Shown here: positions 23,095-29,761 of the stretch, one piece after another
Position numbering within the stretch: position 1 is the first letter of the stretch
Layout of the letters: each line of letters opens with the position of its first letter
From: Lachnoclostridium sp. UBA5725
GTDB taxonomy: Bacteria; Bacillota; Clostridia; Lachnospirales; Lachnospiraceae
Length of the DNA stretch: 29,761 bases
Direction of reading: 5' to 3'
Assembly (NCBI GenBank): GCA_002419585.1
Contig: DIGJ01000028.1
Coordinates: forward strand, 1 to 29,761
The notes under the pieces: model-generated
Told to the model about the DNA's origin: nothing
Databases searched by the model: none
Seen by the model: the letters and a program-made list of their open reading frames with translations, nothing else
Position numbers and translations under genes: made by a program

Positions 23095-24483
23095 ATGGTA
23101 GTTTTAAAAGGTGGAACCGTAGTTGGTTCCGAAAAAAGTGAAATTTTGGATATAGCTGTTGATGGAGAAAAGATTGTAAAAGTAGGAAAGAATCTGGATA
23201 TAGCCGATGCAGATGTTGTAGATGTTACTGGTAAACTGTTATTTCCGGGATTTATTGATACGCATACACATTTTGATCTGGATGCTGGTGCATTTCATAC
23301 CGCAGATGATTTTACATCTGGAACAAGAGCAGCAATCGTTGGTGGAACCACCTGTATTTTAGATTTTGCAACACAAAACAGGGGAGAAACATTAAAAGAA
23401 GCACTTGCAAACTGGCATAAGATGGCGGATGATGTATCCTCCTGCGATTATGGCTTTCATATGGCAATCTCTGAGTGGAATGAGGAGGTTCGCAAAGAAC
23501 TCGATTATATGAGTGAAAATGGTATTACCTCATATAAACTATATATGGCTTATGATAACCTTAGAGTAACGGACGCCCAGATTTACGATATTTTAAAAGA
23601 AGTTAAAAAGCAGGGTGGTATCGTTGGTGTGCATTGTGAGAACGGGGATATCGTCAATGTTCGCATTGCAGAAAATAAGGCAGCTGGTAATGGCTCCATC
23701 AAGTTCGTTCCTTCCACAAGACCGGATATTGTAGAAGCAGAAGCAATCTATCGTTATATGATGATTGGAAAGATGGCAGAAAGTCCGCTTTATATTGTTC
23801 ATTTAAGTACAAAAAAAGGGTACGACTTAATTATGGAAGCTAGAAAAGAAGGGCAAAAAGTATATATGGAAACTTGTCCGCAGTATTTATTGATGGATGA
23901 AAGTAAATATGATCTGCCTGGATTTGAAAGTGCGAAGTATGTTATGTCACCACCACTTCGTAAACAAGAAGATATGGATTGTTTATGGAATGCTATTTCA
24001 AATGATGATATCGATTTTATCGGAACCGATCATTGCAGCTTCCATTTTAAAGGTCAAAAAGATTACTATGGAACCGATGAATACTATAAGATCCCAAATG
24101 GCGGACCAGGTGTGGAACATCGTGGACTGCTACTCTATACTTTTGGTGTTGCCAAAAATCGTATTACGAAAGAACAGATGTGCAAACAACTGTCTGAAAA
24201 TGCGGCGAAAATGTTCGGGCTATATCCTAGAAAAGGTATTATCGCAGAAGGCAGTGATGCAGATATTGTTGTGCTAGATCCTAACCAGACGACACTGATT
24301 TCTGCCAAGACGCAGGAACAAAAGGTGGACTATACCCCTTACGAAGGCATTGAAGCAAGCTGCAAGATTGAGAAAGTATATCTTCGTGGACGAGAAGTTG
24401 TAAACGATGGAAAAATCTCAAAAGAAAAGCAGGGAACTTACATTTCTCGTGGAAGATGTATCGAATCCTATGAACAGAAATAA
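23095..24483 (+). CDS. Dihydropyrimidinase / hydantoinase
   Basis: A 462-aa cyclic amidohydrolase that hydrolyses ring amides such as hydantoin or dihydropyrimidine to N-carbamoyl products. Zinc site: H57-x-H59 in DTHTHFDLD, carbamylated K148 (TSYKLYMAYDN), H180 (GVHCENGD), a further His in IVHLSTKKG, and Asp in GTDHCSF. Length and motifs are standard for the DHP/D-hydantoinase group, matching the 'hyuA/hydA' gene of urate clusters. The ribosome site is weak (GAAGGTGA). It sits about 100 nt after ygfK, with a hairpin in between. Substrate in vivo is inferred to be a purine-derived ureide ring. Confidence 0.88.
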   Translation: MVVLKGGTVVGSEKSEILDIAVDGEKIVKVGKNLDIADADVVDVTGKLLFPGFIDTHTHFDLDAGAFHTADDFTSGTRAAIVGGTTCILDFATQNRGETLKEALANWHKMADDVSSCDYGFHMAISEWNEEVRKELDYMSENGITSYKLYMAYDNLRVTDAQIYDILKEVKKQGGIVGVHCENGDIVNVRIAENKAAGNGSIKFVPSTRPDIVEAEAIYRYMMIGKMAESPLYIVHLSTKKGYDLIMEARKEGQKVYMETCPQYLLMDESKYDLPGFESAKYVMSPPLRKQEDMDCLWNAISNDDIDFIGTDHCSFHFKGQKDYYGTDEYYKIPNGGPGVEHRGLLLYTFGVAKNRITKEQMCKQLSENAAKMFGLYPRKGIIAEGSDADIVVLDPNQTTLISAKTQEQKVDYTPYEGIEASCKIEKVYLRGREVVNDGKISKEKQGTYISRGRCIESYEQK

Positions 24484-24588
24484 ATAATTGCGTTTTTTGT
24501 TCGAATTTCGTTGCGAAATCTTGACTTGGCGGTTAAAATAGAAATAGAACGAATTGTTTTAAAAAAATATACGCAAAAGAGGGATATT

Positions 24589-25620
24589 ATGAAACTGATT
24601 AATACAACGGACGCAGTCGGACAGATATTATGTCATGATATTACGCAGATTATTAAGGGTGAAAAGAAAGGACCGGTATTTCGCAAAGGTCACATTGTAA
24701 CACAAGAGGATATTCCGGTTCTTCTTTCAGTTGGCAAAGATCATCTATATATCTGGGAGAAGAAAGAGGGTATTCTTCATGAAAATGAAGCTGCTGAAAG
24801 ACTTTATGCCCTATGTGAAAATGAATCAATTTACCCTTCGAAAGAAATCAAAGAAGGAAAGATTGAGGCGTTTGCAGCGAAAGATGGATTGTTTTTGGTT
24901 GATGTTGATAAACTAAATCAAGTAAATATGCTCGAAGAGATTATGATTGCAACCAGACACAACAATCAAGTGGTAAAAAAAGGAGACAAGCTTGCAGGGA
25001 TGCGAGTTATTCCTCTGGTCATTGAAGAAGAAAAGCTTGATAATGCAGCAAAGGTGACGCAAGGGGTACCACTCCTTTGTGTCAAAGAATTTCATAAGAA
25101 GAGAGTCGGAATTGTGACGACTGGAAATGAAGTTTTTTTGGGTAGAATCAAGGATACCTTTGGACCTGTGATCATAGAAAAACTGGGTGAATTTCCGACT
25201 GAAATCTTAGGTCAGACAATAGTAAACGATGAACTGGAAAATATCAAAAATGCAATTTTAGCCTTTATTGCGCAAGGTGCCGATATGGTAGTATGCACGG
25301 GTGGTATGAGTGTGGATCCAGACGATATGACTCCTGGAGCAATCCGTGCGACAGGAGCGGATATTGTATCATATGGTGCACCGGTACTTCCAGGAGCTAT
25401 GATGCTGGTGTCCTATTATAATGGCAATATTCCTGTGGTTGGATTGCCAGGTTGTGTGATGTATGCAAAGAGAACGATTTTTGATCTGGTATTACCAAAG
25501 CTTATGGCAGATGTACCGGTTACGAAAAAAGATTTGGCATCCTTAGGTCACGGTGGCCTTTGTCTATCTTGTGATGTATGTACGTTTCCAAACTGTGGAT
25601 TTGGTGCCGCTGGACAATAG
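24589..25620 (+). CDS. MoeA-like molybdopterin-binding protein with four-Cys C-terminal tail
   Basis: A 343-aa protein. An N-terminal region (1-165) resembles MoeA domain I/II in outline (DAVGQILCHDIT). The MPT-binding MoCF domain (about 170-310) has VTTGNEVF, VCTGGMSVDPDDMTPGAI and VGLPGCVMY, the molybdopterin/molybdate pocket. The last 20 residues hold C325, C328, C331 and C336 (LCLSCDVCTFPNCGFG), a metal- or Fe-S-binding-like tail absent in housekeeping MoeA. Starting ATG 24589 follows AGAGGGA; a longer frame to 24511 has no ribosome site. It precedes moaC, so it probably serves Mo-cofactor insertion or storage for the molybdenum hydroxylase of the purine pathway. Confidence 0.82.
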   Translation: MKLINTTDAVGQILCHDITQIIKGEKKGPVFRKGHIVTQEDIPVLLSVGKDHLYIWEKKEGILHENEAAERLYALCENESIYPSKEIKEGKIEAFAAKDGLFLVDVDKLNQVNMLEEIMIATRHNNQVVKKGDKLAGMRVIPLVIEEEKLDNAAKVTQGVPLLCVKEFHKKRVGIVTTGNEVFLGRIKDTFGPVIIEKLGEFPTEILGQTIVNDELENIKNAILAFIAQGADMVVCTGGMSVDPDDMTPGAIRATGADIVSYGAPVLPGAMMLVSYYNGNIPVVGLPGCVMYAKRTIFDLVLPKLMADVPVTKKDLASLGHGGLCLSCDVCTFPNCGFGAAGQ

Positions 25621-25644
25621 GACAATGCTAGAATGGAGTAAATT

Positions 25645-26121
25645 ATGAGTGAACTGACACATTTTGATGCAGCTGGAAATGCGATCATGGTTGATGTTAC
25701 GGAAAAGAAATGTACGGAGCGTATTGCGATTGCATGTGGAAGTATAGCAATGAATCAGGAAACCTTTGATACGGTTAGGAATAGAACAGCAAAAAAGGGC
25801 GATGTACTAGGGGTAGCGAGAGTTGCTGGAATTATGGCAGCAAAAAGAACTTGGGAATTGATTCCGATGTGCCACCCTCTAATGCTGACAAAATGTACGA
25901 TTGATTTTGAATTGGATGAGAAACTATTTAAAATCAAAGCAATAGCAACAACCAAAGTAACAGGGCAGACCGGTGTAGAGATGGAAGCTTTAACTGCAGC
26001 GACTACAACACTTTTAACCATTTATGATATGTGTAAAGCAATGGATCGATCCATGGAAATTAGTGAAATACATTTAATGAAAAAAGATGGTGGGAAAAGT
26101 GGTTTATTTGAAAGGAGCTAG
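25645..26121 (+). CDS. moaC: Cyclic pyranopterin monophosphate synthase MoaC
   Basis: A 158-aa MoaC: converts the MoaA product to cPMP in molybdenum cofactor synthesis. The conserved MCHPLMLTKC block, TGVEMEALTAA and the C-terminal MDRSMEISEIHLMKKDGGKSG match the family signature and usual length of about 160 aa. TGGAGTAA precedes the ATG. It follows the MoeA-like gene by 24 nt and precedes the XdhC-like gene by 10 nt. The co-occurring moaA and MOSC gene make this a partial Moco pathway; MoaD/MoaE and MobA genes are not in the window. Confidence 0.95.
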   Translation: MSELTHFDAAGNAIMVDVTEKKCTERIAIACGSIAMNQETFDTVRNRTAKKGDVLGVARVAGIMAAKRTWELIPMCHPLMLTKCTIDFELDEKLFKIKAIATTKVTGQTGVEMEALTAATTTLLTIYDMCKAMDRSMEISEIHLMKKDGGKSGLFERS

Positions 26122-26131
26122 TGCGTGATAT

Positions 26132-27184
26132 ATGAAAGAATTATATGAGGCAATACGCGACTTAAATCCGAATGCTAAAAATTTGTTAGTGACAGGAATT
26201 GAAGGTCCAATGCTAGGTGAGAAGCTGCTTTTATCGGGGGAAAACATTGTTTTTTCCTCAAGTAATGTACTGAGTACTTATTCAACACAACTTTTAAATA
26301 TAGAGAAAAATCAAAAATTAGAGCTTGAGGGAAACACCTTTTTTTGTGAGGTATTAGGTGCAGAGAAAAAACTAGTTATCTGTGGTGGTGGGCATGTTTC
26401 CATGCCGATTATAACGATGGGTAAAATGATTGGATTTCATGTTACCGTACTCGAAGACAGACCTTCTTTTGCAAACAATGCAAGAAGAGCAGGAGCAGAC
26501 GAAATCATTTGTGAAGAGTTTGCAAAAGGTCTGGATACCGTGAGTGGTGACAAGGATACATACTTTGTCATTGTTACCAGAGGCCACCGGTTTGATATGG
26601 TATGTCTGGAAAAGATTGTACCAAAACAAAATGCATACATTGGAATGATTGGAAGTAAGGTTCGTGTTAAAAATGTACTGGAAGCAGTAGAAGAGACACT
26701 GTCAACACATCCAGATTATAAAGACAATGAAACTTTATTAAAACAAGCTATGAGTAGTATATATACTCCAGTTGGTCTTAAAATCAATGCGCAGACACCG
26801 GAAGAAATTGCAGTTTCCATTATGGCAGAAATCATCTTGGTGAAAAATGGAACATCTTGGACCAATGCCTTTTCAAAAGAGTTGTTAAAGGGAATCTTAG
26901 ATGAAGAAAAAGCAAAAATGGGTAAGGTATTAGCAACCATTATATCAAGAAAAGGTTCTGCACCGCGAGGAGTCGGTACAAAAATGGTGTTTTTCCAAGA
27001 TGGTACTACCATTGGAACGATAGGTGGCGGTTGCGCCGAAGCTGATATTCAAAGGAAAAGTATTCTTTTGATGAATGAGAATACACCAAAGGTTTGTAAA
27101 GTGGATATGACGGGACGAGAAGCCGAAGAGGATGGAATGGTTTGCGGTGGCGTAATTGAAGTTATATTAGAGCCATTTCACTAG
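26132..27184 (+). CDS. XdhC-family Mo-hydroxylase maturation protein with unusual domain order
   Basis: A 350-aa XdhC/CoxI-family protein. A Rossmann domain starts with VICGGGHVS (residues 83-90) and continues through VTRGHRFD, IGMIGSK and INAQTPEEIAVSI. The XdhC_CoxI domain lies at the C-terminus (about 264-350): GKVLATIISRKGSAPRGVG, TIGGGCAEA, VCGGVIEVILEP. In classical XdhC the CoxI domain comes first, so this is rearranged; residues 15-75 look like a degenerate first CoxI half (FFCEVLGA before the Rossmann domain). XdhC proteins handle the sulfurated Mo cofactor and hand it to xanthine dehydrogenase-type enzymes. The start has AAAGGAG about 14 nt upstream. Confidence 0.82.
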   Translation: MKELYEAIRDLNPNAKNLLVTGIEGPMLGEKLLLSGENIVFSSSNVLSTYSTQLLNIEKNQKLELEGNTFFCEVLGAEKKLVICGGGHVSMPIITMGKMIGFHVTVLEDRPSFANNARRAGADEIICEEFAKGLDTVSGDKDTYFVIVTRGHRFDMVCLEKIVPKQNAYIGMIGSKVRVKNVLEAVEETLSTHPDYKDNETLLKQAMSSIYTPVGLKINAQTPEEIAVSIMAEIILVKNGTSWTNAFSKELLKGILDEEKAKMGKVLATIISRKGSAPRGVGTKMVFFQDGTTIGTIGGGCAEADIQRKSILLMNENTPKVCKVDMTGREAEEDGMVCGGVIEVILEPFH

Positions 27185-27210
27185 CAGAGACGAAAGATGA
27201 GGTGTTTATC

Positions 27211-28197
27211 ATGAAGGACCAATTTGGAAGAGAGATAGACTATCTAAGAATATCAGTAACGGATCGTTGTAATTTGCGATGCCAGTATTGTATGCCAGCA
27301 GAAGGAATTCATTCCCTTTCGCATAACGAAATCATGACGTATGAGGAAATTGTAATGGTCTGCCGATGCGTAAGCCAGTTAGGCCTTCGAAAAATCAAGC
27401 TTACTGGTGGGGAACCTCTCGTTCGAAAAGGATTTGCGAATCTGGTTCGAGAAATAAAGCGGCTTCCAAATATTGAGGAGGTTACTTTAACGACCAATGG
27501 AATTTTGCTCGGGGAATATCTTGCTGAATTAAAAGAGGCTGGACTTGACCGCATCAATATTAGTCTGGATACATTGGATAAGGATAAGTTTCATGAAATC
27601 ACAAGAGTTGGAGAACTGGACAAAGTACTTGAGTCAATAAAAAAAGCTTGTACCATGGGATTTAAATCCATAAAGATTAATTCCCTAATCATGAAAGAAT
27701 GGAATCAAATAGAAGTTGCAAATTTGGCTGGGCTTGCGAAAGAATACCCAGTGAGTGTTCGCTTCATCGAAATGATGCCGATTGGTAATGGAAAAGGATT
27801 TCGCCCAGTTTATCAAGAAGAAATAATAAAAAGCCTGGAAAAAGCCTATGGACCGATGAAGCCTTTTTATGGAAAGATTGGGAATGGACCAGCTTCGTAT
27901 TATGAAATCAATGGATTTCAGGGAAAGATTGGTTTTATCAGTGCCGTAAGCCATGAATTTTGTGATGACTGTAATCGTATTCGATTGACCTCGGATGGTA
28001 ATTTAAAGCTTTGTTTACAATATAAAAATGTATTAAATATCAAGGAGTTAATCGAAGATGGAACGACTGAAGAACAGTTAACCCAAATGATTCAAGAGGC
28101 TATCTTTTTAAAGCCAAAGAAACATGATTTTAGTGGCATAAGTTCGAACGTATGTGATGAGAAAGAAACAAAAAATATGGCGCAAATAGGAGGCTGA
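27211..28197 (+). CDS. moaA: GTP 3',8-cyclase MoaA
   Basis: The 328-aa radical SAM enzyme starts the Moco pathway by rearranging GTP. The N-terminal [4Fe-4S] motif is C20-x3-C24-x2-C27 (DRCNLRCQYCMP); the C-terminal cluster is CDDCNRIRLTSDGNLKLC. A KLTGGEPL (SAM binding) motif and RFIEMMPIG block are present, and the family length (about 330 aa) fits. The start is placed at ATG 27211 with GAGGTG 7 nt upstream; a GTG nine bases earlier is a weaker alternative. It follows the XdhC-like gene by 26 nt, and the MOSC gene begins 5 nt after the stop. C-terminal GG is present as MoaA requires (AQIGG). Confidence 0.94.
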   Translation: MKDQFGREIDYLRISVTDRCNLRCQYCMPAEGIHSLSHNEIMTYEEIVMVCRCVSQLGLRKIKLTGGEPLVRKGFANLVREIKRLPNIEEVTLTTNGILLGEYLAELKEAGLDRINISLDTLDKDKFHEITRVGELDKVLESIKKACTMGFKSIKINSLIMKEWNQIEVANLAGLAKEYPVSVRFIEMMPIGNGKGFRPVYQEEIIKSLEKAYGPMKPFYGKIGNGPASYYEINGFQGKIGFISAVSHEFCDDCNRIRLTSDGNLKLCLQYKNVLNIKELIEDGTTEEQLTQMIQEAIFLKPKKHDFSGISSNVCDEKETKNMAQIGG

Positions 28198-28202
28198 CAA
28201 AA

Positions 28203-28634
28203 ATGGGAAAAGTAATTGCAATTTGCATCAGTGAAAAAAGAGGCATTCAAAAAACAAATATTCATGAAGCAAAGTTTATTGAGAATTTCGGAATCGAAAA
28301 CGATGCCCACGCAGGTGACTGGCATCGCCAAATAAGTCTGTTATCCTATGATAAAATTAAAGAATTCAATGAAAAAGGTGCCGGAGTAATCGATGGTGCA
28401 TTTGGAGAGAATCTAGTAGTAGAAGGCTTTGATTTTAAACAGTTACCTGTAGGTACCAAGTTTTCCTGCAATGATGTGTTGCTTGAAATGACTCAGATTG
28501 GAAAAGAATGCCATACACACTGCGAAATATATAAGAAAATGGGCGAATGTATCATGCCAAAAGAAGGTGTATTTGCCAAAGTACTTCATGGCGGAGTCAT
28601 CAAAGAAGGTGACGAACTGATCATGTTGAAGTAA
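28203..28634 (+). CDS. MOSC-domain protein
   Basis: The 143-aa product is a stand-alone MOSC (Moco sulfurase C-terminal) domain: NDAHAGDWHRQISLLSYDKI, GAFGENLVVEGFD, LPVGTKF and a conserved cysteine in QIGKECHTHCEI. MOSC proteins bind the Mo cofactor or transfer its sulfur or related group; the pMOSC short form is common beside moaA. AGGAGG precedes the ATG, in the last bases of moaA, giving coupling. Predicted role is Moco maturation together with the XdhC-like protein. Confidence 0.88.
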   Translation: MGKVIAICISEKRGIQKTNIHEAKFIENFGIENDAHAGDWHRQISLLSYDKIKEFNEKGAGVIDGAFGENLVVEGFDFKQLPVGTKFSCNDVLLEMTQIGKECHTHCEIYKKMGECIMPKEGVFAKVLHGGVIKEGDELIMLK

Positions 28635-28654
28635 ACACGTGAACTGTTAATCAT

Positions 28655-28671
28655 GAAAGGACATTCCTTTC
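28655..28671 (+). repeat. Small perfect hairpin before ridA
   Basis: GAAAGGA and TCCTTTC flank CAT in the 71-bp gap after the MOSC gene. No T-run follows; it may separate ridA expression from the Moco genes. Confidence 0.4.
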
Positions 28672-28705
28672 TTGAAATAAATATTATATTATGGAGGATT
28701 TTAAA

Positions 28706-29089
28706 ATGAAAAAAGAAGTAATCAGTGCACAAAATGCACCTGCAGCAGTAGGACCATATGTACATGCATCAAAGGTAGGAGATATGATTTTTACATCCGG
28801 ACAGCTCGGATTAGATCCAGCAACTGGTGATTTCCCAGAAGGTGGAATCGAAGCTCAGACTGAAATGGCTCTTAAGAACTTAGGAGCAGTATTAGAAGCA
28901 GGCGGAGCAAGCTTTGCAGACGTTGCAAAAACAACCGTATTCTTAGCAGACATGAACGACTTTGCAGTCGTAAATGGAATCTATGCAAAATACTTCACTG
29001 GAGAAGCTCCAGCTCGTTCTTGTGTACAAGTTGCAAAATTGCCTAAGGGTGGTTTAGTGGAAATCGAAGCTATTGCTGTAGTAAAATAA
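28706..29089 (+). CDS. ridA: RidA-family 2-iminobutanoate/2-iminopropanoate deaminase
   Basis: The 127-aa trimeric protein hydrolyses reactive enamine/imine products to ketoacids. R104 in PARSCVQVAKLPKGG is the carboxylate-binding arginine, and the conserved IFTSGQLGLDP and VEIEAIAV blocks are present; length is typical. GGAGGA before ATG 28706 sets the start; a short in-frame extension is rejected. YgeX produces aminoacrylate from diaminopropionate, the classic RidA substrate precursor, so its presence at the end of the same island fits. Followed directly by a large inverted repeat. Confidence 0.93.
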   Translation: MKKEVISAQNAPAAVGPYVHASKVGDMIFTSGQLGLDPATGDFPEGGIEAQTEMALKNLGAVLEAGGASFADVAKTTVFLADMNDFAVVNGIYAKYFTGEAPARSCVQVAKLPKGGLVEIEAIAVVK

Positions 29090-29424
29090 TAACTCTGGTT
29101 TATGAAGGCCGGACGCGAGTCTTTGTTGGTGAGTGACGCCAAGAAAGGCTGAGCAATTAGGTTTTTTGACAATTTACATGGCTCCCATGGTGGGATTTTA
29201 TATCAGTCGTATAAGCATTCCACGTAACCTCTAAGCAACGGAAAATTAACTCTTAAGGGAGTTAATTTTTCGTAGAGTTTACGTTCCATATACTCCAATG
29301 ATATAAAAACCCACCATGGGAGTCATGTAAATTGGACGATAGATTATGAGCTCAGCCTTTTATGGCTGACTACGAGATACGGACTCGCTGTTTACAGAGT
29401 TTTATAAAATCAAAACCAGAATTA
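29090..29424. repeat. 335-bp imperfect inverted repeat with nested hairpins
   Basis: The ends match as TAACTCTGGTTT (29090-29101) and AAACCAGAATTA (29413-29424). Inside, in mirror order: GCGAGTC/GACTCGC (29115/29382), AAGGCTGAGC/GCTCAGCCTT (29145/29350), a 35-nt arm (29171-29205 with 29299-29334, containing CCCATGGTGGG/CCCACCATGGG), CGTAACCTCTA/TAGAGTTTACG (29223/29273) and a central 11-bp stem (29242-29252 with 29259-29269). No protein is encoded. Candidates: a non-autonomous MITE-like element or a long structured RNA. Confidence 0.65.
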
Positions 29425-29436
29425 ATAGTAAATTTG

Positions 29437-29492
29437 GTAAAAAGTCAAAGGCGGTTATTTTGTGATAAAAAATAGCAGTCTTTGGCTTTTAC
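29437..29492 (+). repeat. Long wobble-paired hairpin
   Basis: Arms 29437-29461 and 29469-29492 pair over about 23 positions with one bulged A, one G-A mismatch and several G-U pairs. Pairing kept by wobbles suggests selection at the RNA level; there is no T-run. Confidence 0.5.
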
Positions 29493-29761
29493 TGCGTTAA
29501 CTATAACTTCTGTTTTTCTACAAATTCTATAAACGTCATAACTTCTTGCTTTTCTTTTATGCTTTTAAACAAATTTTTCTCAGCAAATTTCCAAACAAGT
29601 ATAACGCCGTATTCGCCTTTATTACGCCTCTAAAAATTCTAGTTTTACTGAAACATTACCAGACAACAGCCCCGCCCCTCCATTCGAATTCGCTAACCCT
29701 ATCCCATCGCACCTTTGTGTGACTTCCCCAAACCCTCCCCGCGTCCAATGTCGTCAACTTA
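29493..29761. other. No recognisable gene; C-rich end
   Basis: I see no ORF with a ribosome site. A 42-codon frame on the minus strand (29501-29629) reads protein-like (EKNLFKSIKEKQEV) but has no start. The last about 100 bp are strikingly C-rich on the plus strand, unlike the rest of the window. Confidence 0.4.

Noticed and set aside
29501..29629. Minus-strand 42-codon frame that reads protein-like
   Set aside because: No start codon with ribosome site, and stops just upstream; at most a decayed gene end.

Overview
The window looks like chromosome of a low-GC anaerobic Firmicute, most likely a Lachnospiraceae / Clostridium cluster XIVa member (Lachnoclostridium phytofermentans-like). Reasons: AT-rich DNA, strong AGGAGG-type ribosome sites, clostridial families throughout, and an oxygen-independent, molybdenum-linked purine catabolism cluster. 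The organism is my inference from gene content.

Left end (1-4395): right end of a prophage or related integrated element. It has a lysis module (XhlA-like coiled-coil protein, 56-aa holin-like peptide, Amidase_3 endolysin). Next comes a separately promoted, very AT-rich two-gene cassette (uncharacterised cytosolic protein plus four-TM protein) that resembles a moron or defence module. Several short promoter-terminator units with tiny genes follow, one under a LexA/SOS-like operator. The element appears to stop at the 3' end of a tRNA-Thr(CGU) gene. Beside the tRNA lie two spaced pairs of a direct repeat that look like integrase arm sites.

Host section (4396-13750): a minus-strand DesK/NarL-type two-component system with a zinc-ribbon membrane protein; a divergent three-gene DNA repair operon (radical SAM with HhH, its DUF4130-type partner, AlkD-like glycosylase); a Thr/Asn-rich lipoprotein; a HAD-GNAT fusion; a MIF-family tautomerase; and an unusual pair made of a MotA/ExbB-like membrane protein and a membrane-embedded LuxR-type regulator.

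Right half (13751-29090): a divergent purine/urate catabolism island. On the minus strand a YheO/DauR-type regulator precedes ygeX (2,3-diaminopropionate ammonia-lyase), ygeY (M20 hydrolase) and ygeW (carbamoyltransferase). On the plus strand are ssnA (aminohydrolase), ygfK (large Fe-S flavoprotein), a dihydropyrimidinase/hydantoinase, then molybdenum-cofactor genes (MoeA-like protein with a Cys tail, moaC, a rearranged XdhC-like protein, moaA, a MOSC protein) and ridA. Likely logic: the purine ring is reduced and opened by flavin/Fe-S and Mo enzymes, hydantoinase/amidohydrolases and the transcarbamoylase strip ureido groups, and YgeX deaminates diaminopropionate to pyruvate and ammonia. RidA would remove the enamine/imine intermediate, and the Moco genes would supply a molybdenum hydroxylase that is not in the window.

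Right end (29090-29761): no convincing gene. It holds a 335-bp imperfect inverted repeat with nested hairpins directly after ridA, a second long wobble-paired hairpin, and a C-rich tail.
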